This document shows positions 1-8,334 of a stretch of DNA of 32,744 nucleotides, piece after piece. Under the pieces are notes generated by a model. It had not been told where the DNA came from. It searched no databases and saw nothing but the letters and a program-made list of their open reading frames with translations. Every line of letters begins with the position of its first letter. The first letter of the stretch is position 1. This stretch comes from Opitutales bacterium (GTDB taxonomy: Bacteria; Verrucomicrobiota; Verrucomicrobiia; Opitutales; UBA953), in contig JAEMQU010000015.1 in assembly GCA_016463705.1 (NCBI GenBank), positions 1-32,744 on the forward strand. Reading direction: 5' to 3'. The position numbers and the translations under genes were made by a program.

Positions 1-420
1 ATTAAATTCGATGGTTTTTTTGTAGTACTCGATTGATTTGGCATACTGACCTAACTTCTGAAAAACATTCCCTAAATTATAACAAGCATCGGGTGAGTTT
101 GGGTTAAGCAAAATTGCTTTTTCAAAAAACTCCACTGATTGATCCGGCTTACCTAAATCATTCAGGGCGGTACCCAGATTAGAAAAATAATTTGAGTTTA
201 GTGGGTCAGCCTCGGTGGCCCTCTTGAAACAATCTACCGCTTGCGCAAAATCTTTTTCTTGCGCGTAAAGTATTCCTAAATTTTGCAGGGACTCCGCATG
301 GCGAGGCCATAACCCAAGTAGTTTTTTGTAGGACTCCTTAGCATTTCCGAATTGGCCTGAGCGGTGCAAATTCAATGCCTCAGCAAATTGGTTTTGAATA
401 TTGTGGGTTTGTGCGTCCAT
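1..420 (-). CDS. TPR-repeat protein, C-terminus beyond the window edge
   Basis: Reading the minus strand from the ATG at 420 gives 140 residues open to the window edge, so the C-terminus is missing. The sequence is tetratricopeptide repeats throughout: about four 34-residue units starting near residues 7, 41, 75 and 109, with the usual pattern (for example NLGILYAQEKDFAQAVDCF and CYNLGNVFQKLGQYAKSIEYY). There is no signal peptide, so this part looks cytoplasmic or N-terminal to something else. TPRs mediate protein contacts, and no catalytic domain is visible here. In Verrucomicrobia and Planctomycetes such repeats often precede glycosyltransferase or sulfotransferase domains, but nothing here shows that. 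The gene lies 14 bases downstream of pgpA on the same strand, so it may share its transcript. Confidence 0.85.
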   Translation of the reverse strand, partial: MDAQTHNIQNQFAEALNLHRSGQFGNAKESYKKLLGLWPRHAESLQNLGILYAQEKDFAQAVDCFKRATEADPLNSNYFSNLGTALNDLGKPDQSVEFFEKAILLNPNSPDACYNLGNVFQKLGQYAKSIEYYKKTIEFN

Positions 421-434
421 TTAGATTGTATCTC

Positions 435-911
435 TTATAGGGAAAAATAAATACCGATAACCTGTAAACATAAATTCGCGTAAAGTGCGGCCACTACATC
501 GTCCATCACGATGCCGATGCCCCCAGGTGCTTTTTCGATCCAGCGAATTCCCAAGGGTTTAACGATGTCGAAAAAGCGAAATAGCCCAAAACCGAGTAAG
601 ACCGTGATAAACCCCAACTTCGTTCCTAAATGTAGATGAGGGTTTAAGAAAAACACCAAGGGCATCGCCACCATCTCATCTAAAATAACTTCCGAAGGAT
701 CTTTTTTCTTAAGGAGTTCAGCCGCGACACCACAAATAAAAATCGCCGCAAGAATGACTAATCCATTAAAACAGATTTCGTGAATCCAACCGCGCGGGGT
801 TGCTAAATTTTGCACCACCAGTGCCCACCAAGCTAAACCCACCGCCGAACCCCAAGTGCCCGGTGCCTTTAATTTTCCCAACGGACCCAGTGTGGCAAGG
901 GAGACGATCAT
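435..911 (-). CDS. pgpA: Phosphatidylglycerophosphatase A
   Basis: 158 residues, the usual size for PgpA. This membrane phosphatase removes the phosphate from phosphatidylglycerol-phosphate, the last step to phosphatidylglycerol. Family signatures are visible: an N-terminal GKLKAPGTWGS segment, the acidic VILDEMVAMPL segment near the middle, and PGGIGIVMDDVVAALYA near the C-terminus, which matches the conserved PGG-GI--DD motif with its metal-binding Asp pair. Several hydrophobic stretches fit a multi-pass membrane protein. Its ATG overlaps the TGA of pgsA (ATGA, 908-911), so the enzymes for two successive steps are probably translationally coupled. Confidence 0.9.
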   Translation of the reverse strand: MIVSLATLGPLGKLKAPGTWGSAVGLAWWALVVQNLATPRGWIHEICFNGLVILAAIFICGVAAELLKKKDPSEVILDEMVAMPLVFFLNPHLHLGTKLGFITVLLGFGLFRFFDIVKPLGIRWIEKAPGGIGIVMDDVVAALYANLCLQVIGIYFSL

Positions 912-1552
912 TCAGACAGGCCGGGTAAATGCCGGCGGTATCGAATTAAATAACTCGCTCCCGAAATAACGGTCAGAGCAACCGAGAGCCAAAACAGACT
1001 CATGATAATGACCTCCCAGCGCTGATGCCACAGTGCCGATAATTTCCAGTGCGTCTCATACGCACGGAGTCCAATCAAGTGCCCGATTGCAATGATCTGG
1101 AGAAAGGTTTTAATTTTTCCTAATCGCTCAGCTTCCAGAATTTGACCACGTGCGGCCGCCACCAAGCGCAGACCTGTAATCAAGAACTCACGCATTAAAA
1201 TTAAGATGACGCCAAAGGCGGCAATCAGGGCACTCGATTGACTGGGTATTTTTTCGACCCCTTGATCGTCCCACTGCTTGACCGGCAAACAATCCGTCGC
1301 CGCCATAGCTACCAATAATCCAATGATGAAAATCTTGTCGACCAAGGCGTCCATCAATCGACCAAAGTCGGAAACCGCGCCCAATTTTCGGGCAACCCAG
1401 CCATCAAAGATGTCCGTCAGAGCAGCGACAATGAAGAGGGCCAAGGCAGCACTGGCCCAGACTCCCGCCCAATACGTCCATATAGCTATTAAAAACACGG
1501 CCGGTAGCCGTGCCGCAGTCAAAATATTGGGGATTTGGCGAAGAAACTGCAT
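908..1552 (-). CDS. pgsA: CDP-diacylglycerol-glycerol-3-phosphate 3-phosphatidyltransferase
   Basis: Makes phosphatidylglycerol-phosphate from CDP-diacylglycerol and glycerol-3-phosphate in the inner membrane, the step before PgpA. The CDP-alcohol phosphotransferase signature DG-x2-AR-x8-G-x3-D-x3-D is perfect at residues 50-72 (DGWVARKLGAVSDFGRLMDA followed by LVD). Several hydrophobic segments surround it. I chose the ATG at 1552 (protein MQFLRQIPNILTAAR, 214 residues), because PgsA proteins start almost directly with the RQIPN-LT-R segment. The 39 extra codons of a longer frame would overlap the divergent coaD start. No clear ribosome-binding site is seen. The gene overlaps pgpA by four bases. 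Confidence 0.92.
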   Translation of the reverse strand: MQFLRQIPNILTAARLPAVFLIAIWTYWAGVWASAALALFIVAALTDIFDGWVARKLGAVSDFGRLMDALVDKIFIIGLLVAMAATDCLPVKQWDDQGVEKIPSQSSALIAAFGVILILMREFLITGLRLVAAARGQILEAERLGKIKTFLQIIAIGHLIGLRAYETHWKLSALWHQRWEVIIMSLFWLSVALTVISGASYLIRYRRHLPGLSE

Positions 1553-1597
1553 GCAGGCTTGCGGTGATAATGTTCTCAGATGAAAGTAACCCGCAAC

Positions 1598-1604
1598 AGG
1601 AAAA
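1598..1604 (+). promoter_or_regulatory. Shine-Dalgarno-like sequence of coaD
   Basis: AGGAAAA ends two bases before the ATG at 1607. It is one of the few purine-rich SD-like stretches in the window and supports 1607 over the upstream in-frame ATG at 1580. Confidence 0.45.
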
Positions 1605-1606
1605 CA

Positions 1607-2098
1607 ATGGCCAGCAAACTTCGAATCGCCGTATACCCCGGCACCTTTGACCCCATCACGCTCGGACACCTCGATGTTCTAAAACGTGGCTCCAGATTAT
1701 TCGATCGCGTCATCTTAGCCGTTGCCCCGAGCGACTCCAAAAATCCTTGGTTTTCCTTAGAAGAACGATTGGAAATGGCGCGTGAAGCGACGAAATCGAT
1801 GAGTAAAATAAAGGTGGCCGTGCTGGATGGCCTTACCGTGGAATTCGCCCAGAAACATGGAGCCATTGCGATTATCCGCGGACTCCGTAAATTCAGCGAT
1901 TTTGAATTCGAGTTCGACCTAGCCCACGCCAACCGCCTCATGGCCCCCAAAATCGAGACGGTTATCTTAATGCCAAGCCAAGATCAGTTCATCACGTCAT
2001 CGTCCTTCGTTAAAGACATCGCACGGCATAAACTGTCGCAAGCCGCCGCATTCGTCCCTCCGTGCGTGCTCCCTAGACTCAAAAAACGCTTAAAATAA
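1607..2098 (+). CDS. coaD: Phosphopantetheine adenylyltransferase
   Basis: Transfers AMP from ATP to 4'-phosphopantetheine to give dephospho-CoA, the next-to-last step of coenzyme A synthesis. The nucleotidyltransferase motif YPGTFDPITLGH is at residues 10-21, with the T/HxGH histidine at its end. The C-terminal ITSSSFVKDIARH segment is the conserved ISS-x-x-[VI]+ motif. At 163 residues it has the normal length. The start at 1607 is chosen because the protein then begins MASKLRIAVYPG like other CoaD proteins. An in-frame ATG nine codons earlier lacks family similarity. The gene is divergent from pgsA with about 54 bases between them. Confidence 0.95.
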   Translation: MASKLRIAVYPGTFDPITLGHLDVLKRGSRLFDRVILAVAPSDSKNPWFSLEERLEMAREATKSMSKIKVAVLDGLTVEFAQKHGAIAIIRGLRKFSDFEFEFDLAHANRLMAPKIETVILMPSQDQFITSSSFVKDIARHKLSQAAAFVPPCVLPRLKKRLK

Positions 2099-2213
2099 GC
2101 GAAAAAGAGCCTTCCTACGCTGTTGACCGTGGGGAATTGTTTCGTTTGCTCTACCCTTCCTTCGGTCTAACACCGGCCCGCGGTCATTCTATCTCTCTAC
2201 CCATCATCTATCT

Positions 2214-3521
2214 ATGGACATTAAAATCCAAACTACCAACCCAACGCGCCGCAATGTCACCGTGACTATTCCCGCCGCCGACGTCGCCTCTACCGAAAAA
2301 GAAGTGATCAAAGGTTTCGTCCGCGAAGCTGCCCTTCCTGGCTTCCGCCCAGGCAAAGCGCCCGAAGCCGTCGTCCGTCAAAAATACGGCAAAAATATCG
2401 ACGAAGAAGTAAACCAACAACTGGTCTCCAAAGGCTACGAACGTATCCGTGAAGAAAAATCTTTTACGGTCTACACTTTAGCCGACGTCAAAAAAGGCGA
2501 AATCACCAAGGGTAAAGATTTTATCATCGAATACGAAGTCGACGTACTTCCTGAATTCAAAACCCCTGATTGGAAAAAAATCAAGGTCGCCAAAGAAGAA
2601 GTCAAAGTCACCGATGCAGATATCGATGAGGGTATCCAAAAAATCTTACTACAGCGCGCTCGTTTCGAAAAAACTGAAGCTGCCGCAACCAAAGGTGATT
2701 ATGTTCGCTTAAGCTACACGGGTACTATCGACGGCAAAGAGGTTAAAGAATTAGACGCCGAAGCGGGCACACTCGCCGGAGCTGAATCCACCTGGGAAGA
2801 AGCCGGAGCCGACAACGAAATCGTCTCCATTCCTGCAATTTCAAAGGCGATTGTTGGCCTCAAAGCCAATGACACTGCGAAGGCTGATTGGACTGTTCCC
2901 GCCGATCACGCTCGTGAGGCACTCCGTGGTAAAAAAATTATTTACAGCATCACCATTTCGGAAATTCGTACCAAGCAACTCCCGACGTTAAACGAAGAGT
3001 TCTTCAAATCCATCGGAGTAAAAGACGAAGCGGAACTTCGTTCTGAATTAACAAAAGGCATCGAAGGAACGAAAACACAACAAGCTGAAACCGCGCGCCG
3101 TGAAAAAGCGGTAGAAACTTTAGTCGCTGGCTTAGAACTTCCTTTACCAAAGTCCGCGGTTGATTCCGTGGCGAGAGACCTATTCATCCAGTACGCGCAA
3201 ATGAGAATGCGTTCGGGCATGCAACCCGGCGAACTCGAAACCAAGCGCGATGAAATCATTGAAGAAGCGCGCAAGGCCGCCGAAGTGCGCGTTCGCGCGC
3301 AAGTCGTCCTCTCCCGCATTGCGGAAGAAGAAAAAATCGACCTCACCCAAGAGGAATTCAGCCAGGCGATCATCAACATTGCTTACGCGGAGAAAACCCC
3401 TCCTGAAAAACTCGTTAAAGACCGCAAGCGCCTCGCCATTATCCGTCGCGATGCGATGCTCAATAAGGCCTTGGATCTCATTTTAGGCGAAGAAAAGACT
3501 GAATTGGTTGAGAAATCCTAA
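2214..3521 (+). CDS. tig: Trigger factor, ribosome-associated chaperone
   Basis: 435 residues. It docks at the ribosome exit tunnel and shields nascent chains, with peptidyl-prolyl isomerase activity. The N-terminal ribosome-binding domain carries the signature loop GFRPGKAP (residues 43-50; E. coli has GFRKGKVP). An FKBP-type domain follows, starting near [17 protein letters not shown] (about residues 160-250). The rest is the charged helical chaperone domain (EARRKAE-rich), rich in Glu and Lys. The gene starts the conserved tig-clpP-clpX cluster. The 30 bases before its ATG contain no G and no Shine-Dalgarno sequence. Confidence 0.95.
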   Translation: MDIKIQTTNPTRRNVTVTIPAADVASTEKEVIKGFVREAALPGFRPGKAPEAVVRQKYGKNIDEEVNQQLVSKGYERIREEKSFTVYTLADVKKGEITKGKDFIIEYEVDVLPEFKTPDWKKIKVAKEEVKVTDADIDEGIQKILLQRARFEKTEAAATKGDYVRLSYTGTIDGKEVKELDAEAGTLAGAESTWEEAGADNEIVSIPAISKAIVGLKANDTAKADWTVPADHAREALRGKKIIYSITISEIRTKQLPTLNEEFFKSIGVKDEAELRSELTKGIEGTKTQQAETARREKAVETLVAGLELPLPKSAVDSVARDLFIQYAQMRMRSGMQPGELETKRDEIIEEARKAAEVRVRAQVVLSRIAEEEKIDLTQEEFSQAIINIAYAEKTPPEKLVKDRKRLAIIRRDAMLNKALDLILGEEKTELVEKS

Positions 3522-3549
3522 GTCTAGGGTTACTATCACACTTACTCCT

Positions 3550-4146
3550 ATGTCCTACATTATTCCAAACGTTGTTGAACGAGATGCACGCGGTGAAAGA
3601 GCGTGGGATATTTACAGTCGCCTCCTCAAGGACCGCATCATTTTCCTCGGGGCTCCTATTTATGATGACGTCGCTAACGCCGTCATCGCTCAACTATTAT
3701 TCTTACAAATGGAGGATCCTAAAAAAGATATTTCCATTTATATTAATTCTCCCGGTGGCTCCATCACCGCCGGCATGGCCATCTACGATACCATGAATTT
3801 CTTGAGCTGCGAAATTAACACCTATTGCATCGGGCTTTCCGCCAGTATGGCCACCGTGCTACTCACCGCCGGCACGAAAGGTAAGCGCCACGCTCTCCCT
3901 AACTGCCGGGTGATGATTCACCAACCGAGCGGTGGTGCGACGGGACAGACTTCTGATATCTCCATCGCAGCCAAAGAAATTCTTCGCTGGCGCGACACTT
4001 TAAATCATGTGCTCGCTAAACACAGCGGAAGAACTCCTGAAGAATTACAGCGCGACTCCGACCGAGATTACTACATGACCGCCGAACAAGCTAAAGCGTA
4101 CGGATTGGTCGATCACGTCGTTTTACCCAAACAAAATAAGGTCTAA
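3550..4146 (+). CDS. clpP: ATP-dependent Clp protease proteolytic subunit
   Basis: 198 residues. Forms the barrel-shaped serine protease that degrades proteins fed in by ClpX or ClpA. The triad can be placed as Ser99 (GLSASMA), His124 (MIHQPSGG) and Asp173 (DRDYYM). The oligomerisation and substrate-cleft segments [18 protein letters not shown] are typical. The ATG at 3550 is chosen because [31 protein letters not shown] aligns with the mature-like N-terminus of the family, while an upstream in-frame start would add 14 unrelated residues and overlap tig. It lies 28 bases after tig and 5 bases before clpX. Confidence 0.96.
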   Translation: MSYIIPNVVERDARGERAWDIYSRLLKDRIIFLGAPIYDDVANAVIAQLLFLQMEDPKKDISIYINSPGGSITAGMAIYDTMNFLSCEINTYCIGLSASMATVLLTAGTKGKRHALPNCRVMIHQPSGGATGQTSDISIAAKEILRWRDTLNHVLAKHSGRTPEELQRDSDRDYYMTAEQAKAYGLVDHVVLPKQNKV

Positions 4147-4151
4147 TCACG

Positions 4152-5471
4152 ATGTCAGGTTCTCAAGCAGACACCTGTTCATTCTGCGGCAAACCAGCTA
4201 GCCAAGTCGGCAAACTGATTGCTGGACCTCATGGCGTAGGTATTTGCGATAAGTGTGTCACTACCTGCGGTCATTTAATTGAACGTGAAAAAACGCGCGA
4301 CGGAAAAAGCTCAGCCACGGGACCGTCTCTACAGGGCACTGCGCCCAAAACTCCTTTAGCTCCAGTAAAATTAATTACGCCTTCTGAATTAAGAGCCGAG
4401 CTGGATACCCACGTCATTGGACAAGATCACGCCAAAAAAGTTTTATCGGTGGCCGTCAATAATCACTACAAGCGACTCAACGATCGCCTCGCCCAAGCCC
4501 GCGGAGATAAAAAAGGCGAACTCAGCGAAGTTGAATTAGATAAGAGCAATATTCTTTTAATCGGTCCGACGGGTACTGGAAAAACTTTGTTGGCCAAAAC
4601 TTTGGCTAAGATGCTCGATGTGCCCTTTGCGATTGCGGATGCCACCACGCTCACCGAAGCAGGCTATGTTGGCGACGATGTTGAAACCGTCGTTTTGCGC
4701 CTTCTGCAATCGGCGGATATGGATGTTGAGAAAGCTCAACGGGGTATCGTTTTTATTGATGAAATCGATAAAATCGGACGTAAATCCGATTCGGCATCCA
4801 TCACCCGCGATGTCTCAGGCGAAGGTGTCCAACAAGCTCTTTTAAAATTGTTAGAGGGTACGATTTGTAACGTTCCCCCTGCGGGCGGCAGAAAGCATCC
4901 CGAGCAGCAATGCATCCGCGTCGATACTAGTGATATTTTATTTATCGCAGGCGGCGCGTTTGTAGGTCTCGATCGCTTAATTGCCAAACGAGCAGGCACC
5001 AAAGCATTAGGATTTATTCATGGTGGAAATATTCCGCCAAAACTTTCCGCTGAAGAAGTTCTCGCGGGATTACAACCCGAAGACCTTTTCTCCTTCGGCA
5101 TGATTCCTGAATTCGTCGGCCGTCTGCCGGTGATTTCTGTTTTAGAACCATTAAGCCGAGATGCTTTAGTAAGAATTTTAACTGAGCCCAAAAATGCGGC
5201 GACGAAGCAGTATCAAAAATTATTTTCCATGTCGGGCGTCCATCTCGAGTTCACCCCCGCTGCACTTGAAGCATTAGCGGATCGAGCTTTAGAACTGGGC
5301 ACCGGAGCGCGCGGATTACGTTCTGTCCTAGAAGGCATCCTTCTCGAAACGATGTATCACTTACCTGAAGCCGTTGCTGGATCAAAATTTACTGTAACCC
5401 CCGAAGCGGTGCGTGGCACCAATCCCGTTGCGGTCACCCCACCCACTAAGGCCAATAAAAAGAGTGCTTAA
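4152..5471 (+). CDS. clpX: ATP-dependent Clp protease ATP-binding subunit
   Basis: 439 residues. AAA+ unfoldase that recognises tagged proteins and threads them into ClpP. The zinc-binding domain uses Cys9, Cys12, Cys32 and Cys35 (CSFC and CDKC). Walker A is GPTGTGKT (138-145), and Walker B is IVFIDEID (199-206). The pore loop GYVGDD is at about 171-176. The RKH-type pore loop GGRKHPEQQ and the sensor-2 GTGARGLRS segment follow. The ClpP-docking IGF loop appears as ALGF (after AKRAGTK), a conservative Ile-to-Leu change. The linker between the zinc domain and the AAA+ module is Ser/Thr/Pro-rich. The TAA stop directly abuts the hisA start codon, with no intervening base. Confidence 0.96.
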   Translation: MSGSQADTCSFCGKPASQVGKLIAGPHGVGICDKCVTTCGHLIEREKTRDGKSSATGPSLQGTAPKTPLAPVKLITPSELRAELDTHVIGQDHAKKVLSVAVNNHYKRLNDRLAQARGDKKGELSEVELDKSNILLIGPTGTGKTLLAKTLAKMLDVPFAIADATTLTEAGYVGDDVETVVLRLLQSADMDVEKAQRGIVFIDEIDKIGRKSDSASITRDVSGEGVQQALLKLLEGTICNVPPAGGRKHPEQQCIRVDTSDILFIAGGAFVGLDRLIAKRAGTKALGFIHGGNIPPKLSAEEVLAGLQPEDLFSFGMIPEFVGRLPVISVLEPLSRDALVRILTEPKNAATKQYQKLFSMSGVHLEFTPAALEALADRALELGTGARGLRSVLEGILLETMYHLPEAVAGSKFTVTPEAVRGTNPVAVTPPTKANKKSA

Positions 5472-6200
5472 ATGATTGTTTATCCTGCCATTGATATTCG
5501 TAACGGCCGATGCGTTCGACTCAACCAAGGTCGCGATGATGCCCAAACTTCTTACTACGAAAATCCCGTCGAACCAGCAGAGCAATTCACCCAAGCGGGC
5601 GCCGAGTGGATTCACGTGGTGGACTTAGATGGTGCCTTTGGTGGAGCGCCCCGTAATTTAAATATCTTACAAAAAATTTCCTCACTCGGTCCGAAAGTTC
5701 AGTTTGGAGGCGGCATGCGCGATGCCAAATTAATCGATGCCGCGCTTACCGCGGGAGCCTCTCGTGTTGTTATTGGAACTCGGGCTGCGACCGACTCACA
5801 ATTTCTGCAAGAGATTGCCCAATCACACGGGAAAAAACTAGCCATCGGGATTGATGCAAAAGATGGACTCGTGGCGGTTAAAGGTTGGACGGATGTCACC
5901 CAATTAAACGCCATCGATTTCGCGGTCACGGTCAGTCAGTTGGGCATTTCAACCGTGATCTATACCGATATCGCGACGGACGGGATGCTCACGGGTCCGA
6001 ATTGGAAATCACTCGAGGCCTTACTTAAACGCTGCACTTGTGGCGTGATTGCATCGGGAGGCGTAGCCAGCGCGGCGGACGTGGCTAAACTCGCACAACT
6101 TTCTAAAGCCTACCCTCATTTAGTGGGAGTCATTGTCGGCAAAGCACTTTACGAAGGCCGCACGAATGTGCCCGAATTATTAAAAGCGAGTCGCGCTTAA
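5472..6200 (+). CDS. hisA: Phosphoribosylformimino-5-aminoimidazole carboxamide ribotide isomerase
   Basis: 242 residues, a (beta/alpha)8 barrel enzyme. It performs the Amadori rearrangement of ProFAR to PRFAR in histidine synthesis. Asp8 in YPAIDIRNGRCVRL is the first catalytic aspartate. The middle of the barrel carries IGIDAKDG. The phosphate-binding strands VQFGGGMRD, IASGGVAS and IVGKALYEG are intact. TDIATDGML is the conserved segment near residue 166. The start codon follows the clpX stop with no gap and no ribosome-binding site of its own, so translation is probably coupled to clpX. It could in principle be a bifunctional PriA, but no trpF evidence exists here, so hisA is the safer call. 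Confidence 0.94.
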   Translation: MIVYPAIDIRNGRCVRLNQGRDDAQTSYYENPVEPAEQFTQAGAEWIHVVDLDGAFGGAPRNLNILQKISSLGPKVQFGGGMRDAKLIDAALTAGASRVVIGTRAATDSQFLQEIAQSHGKKLAIGIDAKDGLVAVKGWTDVTQLNAIDFAVTVSQLGISTVIYTDIATDGMLTGPNWKSLEALLKRCTCGVIASGGVASAADVAKLAQLSKAYPHLVGVIVGKALYEGRTNVPELLKASRA

Positions 6201-6285
6201 AACCCAATAAATAGTGGTTAATAGGGCGGAGTTGTCACATTCCTGTGCTTGCCATATTGGTGTGATTTAACAGGCTTTGAGCCCT

Positions 6286-7035
6286 ATGACTATCGTACGT
6301 CACCTCTTTACCTTTCTCATTTTTACCGCTTCGATTTTCGATGCTCACGCTGCTAATTTAACCGCCGCGCAAATCATCGAAAAGGCCCGGAGTGCGGCGG
6401 CCAAAGAACCCAAGTTCCTGGAACGCGTCCAAGGCTTACATTTTGAAATCAAATTCGTTAGTCCGGAAAATAAACCAGTAAGCTTCACCATGATCCAACT
6501 GGTCGGTCCTAAATCTCGTCGCGAGCTTTCCTACAACGAAAACTATACCGTAGAGGTTATCACCGCCTGCAATGGACTCGAAGCATGGAAATCGACACGT
6601 GAAATTGGCGGGCAAAAGAGAGCTCAAAACCTCATCATTCCTTACGATCAAGTCGCCATCCTACGGGATATGACGATTAACGACTTAGCTTTTTACAGTG
6701 CACCAGCCGAAGGCACCGGTTCGGTGAGTTACCTGGGGACGGACGAAATCAATGGCAAAAAAGTTCATTCCGTGGAGTATAAATTTGATTCCGGTTTCAA
6801 AATCATTCGTCACTTCGGCGTGAACAATTTCGATTTAGTAGCCTACGATCAAAAAAGTGCCAAAGGAGAAATCTACCGCCAGCAAGTTGAAGAAACTGAG
6901 TGGATTGAAGGCGTCTGCTTCGTGAAACGTGAAACTATTTTAATGAATGGCAAAAAAGTATCTGAAGCCATTTACGAAAAAACCGTAGTAAATCCCGAGG
7001 TCGGTGAGAGTTCCTTCGCCTTCCCTATCAAATAA
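6286..7035 (+). CDS. Exported LolA-like lipoprotein-carrier-fold protein, role unknown
   Basis: 249 residues from the ATG at 6286; a TTG three codons upstream is a less likely start. A signal peptide is clear: MTIVRHLFTFLIFTASIFDA, cleavage probably after AHA. The mature part resembles the outer-membrane lipoprotein-sorting (LolA/DUF-type) beta fold: an early helix with LTAAQIIEKARSAA, alternating strands with EIKF and SFTMIQLVGP, YLGTDEINGKKVHSVEYKF, and a closing ETEWIEGVCFVKRETILMNGKK. The fold call is by pattern, not alignment. It acts in the periplasm or at the envelope if so. It lies 85 bases after hisA and 3 bases before hisD, so it is probably cotranscribed with hisD although no histidine role is known for this family. 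Confidence 0.6.
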   Translation: MTIVRHLFTFLIFTASIFDAHAANLTAAQIIEKARSAAAKEPKFLERVQGLHFEIKFVSPENKPVSFTMIQLVGPKSRRELSYNENYTVEVITACNGLEAWKSTREIGGQKRAQNLIIPYDQVAILRDMTINDLAFYSAPAEGTGSVSYLGTDEINGKKVHSVEYKFDSGFKIIRHFGVNNFDLVAYDQKSAKGEIYRQQVEETEWIEGVCFVKRETILMNGKKVSEAIYEKTVVNPEVGESSFAFPIK

Positions 7036-7038
7036 ATA

Positions 7039-8334
7039 ATGGCATTTCTCCGGGCTAACGAAAAAGACTTTGAAAAAAAGTTGCGTGCTTTTGTCGGCAC
7101 CGGCGAAGCCTCGGCTGATGTTTCCAAAACCGTCGCTGCAATCATTGATGACGTCAGAGCCCGTGGCGACATCGCCGTACTGTATCACACGGCGCGACTC
7201 GACCACGCTAAATTAAATATCCGTCAAATCCGCGTCCCCGAAGAACATTTAAAAAAGGCGGTCAACTCGCTGAGCCCCGAGAAAAAGAAAAGTATTACGG
7301 AGGCCGCTAAGTGTATCGAAGATTTCCATAAGCGTACGCTCCCGAAAAACTGGAAGGCAAAAAATCCTCACGGAGCAACCGTCGGGGAAAGATATCATGC
7401 CATTCATCGCTGTGGTCTGTACATTCCAGGCGGCCAAGTGCCCCTGGTCTCAACGGTGCTTATGACAGCTATCCCCGCTAAGGTAGCCGGCGTGCCTGAA
7501 ATCTGCGCATGCACTCCGCCAGGCGCCGACGGTAAAATAAATTCGGATATTCTGGCAGCACTCTATCTTTGCGGCGTTAAAGAAGTCTTTGCAATCGGCG
7601 GAGCCCAAGCCATCGCCGCCATGGCCCTCGGCACCGACGCCGTGAAGCCCGTTGATAAAATCTTCGGACCAGGAAATGCTTATGTCACCGAAGCAAAACG
7701 CCAACTTTTTGGACGCGTGGGAATCGATCTCTTACCTGGTCCCAGCGAAGTGATGATTATCGCAGATCGCACCGCTAAGCCCGCATGGGTTGGGGCGGAT
7801 CTGTGCGCTCAAGCCGAACACGGTAGCGGAAAAGAAAAACTTTATTTGGTCTGCGATCATGAAGCACTAGCTCAACGTTGCCTCTCTGAAGCACGTACTC
7901 AATCGAGCACCCTTCAACACGGTGAAAAAATTCGTAAGGCTCTCGATCTAATGACCTGTGTTATCTTAGTGCCAAAAATCGAAGAGTCTGCCCGCGTCGC
8001 CAATCTCGTCGCCCCTGAACACCTTGAACTCATGGTCGCTGCGGGAAAAATTAATAAACTTTCCGAAGCGATTACCACGGCTGGAGCCATTCTCATAGGT
8101 CACCACACACCCACCGTCTTAGGCGATTTTACTGCGGGCCCCAGCCATACTTTACCGACTGGTGGCACCGGAAGATTTTTCAGCGGACTTCGCGTTCCCG
8201 ATTTTCTGCGTCGCACGAGCCTTGTTCGTTACGATGAAGCCTCGCTCAAAAAAGCAGCCTCCGTCGTTGAGGCATTCGCTAAGATGGAAAGCTTAGACGC
8301 GCACGGAAAGTCGCTGAAGGCCCGTTTAGCCTAG
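7039..8334 (+). CDS. hisD: Histidinol dehydrogenase
   Basis: 431 residues. Oxidises L-histidinol to L-histidine in two NAD-dependent steps, the end of the pathway. The zinc and catalytic residues of the family can be placed: Gln258 and His261 (AQAEHGSG), Glu327 and His328 (VAPEHLEL), Asp363 (LGDFTAGPSHTLPTGG) and His422 (LDAHGKS). NAD-binding-type segments GGAQAIAAMALGTDAV and GPGNAYVTEAKR are intact. The ATG at 7039 is only 3 bases after the stop of the LolA-like gene, with no Shine-Dalgarno sequence. Its TAG stop lies inside the palindrome CTAG (8331-8334), which also holds the stop of the convergent phosphatase gene. Confidence 0.96.
   Translation: MAFLRANEKDFEKKLRAFVGTGEASADVSKTVAAIIDDVRARGDIAVLYHTARLDHAKLNIRQIRVPEEHLKKAVNSLSPEKKKSITEAAKCIEDFHKRTLPKNWKAKNPHGATVGERYHAIHRCGLYIPGGQVPLVSTVLMTAIPAKVAGVPEICACTPPGADGKINSDILAALYLCGVKEVFAIGGAQAIAAMALGTDAVKPVDKIFGPGNAYVTEAKRQLFGRVGIDLLPGPSEVMIIADRTAKPAWVGADLCAQAEHGSGKEKLYLVCDHEALAQRCLSEARTQSSTLQHGEKIRKALDLMTCVILVPKIEESARVANLVAPEHLELMVAAGKINKLSEAITTAGAILIGHHTPTVLGDFTAGPSHTLPTGGTGRFFSGLRVPDFLRRTSLVRYDEASLKKAASVVEAFAKMESLDAHGKSLKARLA

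Noticed and set aside
1278-1583. Open frames of 60-170 codons antisense to pgsA, tig, clpX, bioB, metH and others.
   Set aside because: Each lies within a well-supported gene on the opposite strand or in another frame, has low-complexity Ser/Arg/Ala-rich composition, and shows no family motif.
1553-1669. A longer pgsA start, 39 codons upstream.
   Set aside because: It has no family similarity before residue 40 and would run across the coaD start on the other strand.
2123-2128. TTGACC, a -35-like hexamer before tig; the same hexamer occurs before the DUF2071 gene (9175) and metH (24893).
   Set aside because: No convincing -10 hexamer lies 16-18 bases downstream in any of the three cases, so it is not called as a promoter.
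6224-6275. Inverted TCACA and TGTGA separated by about 21 bases in the hisA/LolA-like gap.
   Set aside because: Five-base arms at this distance are expected by chance and do not match the CRP or Fnr spacing.
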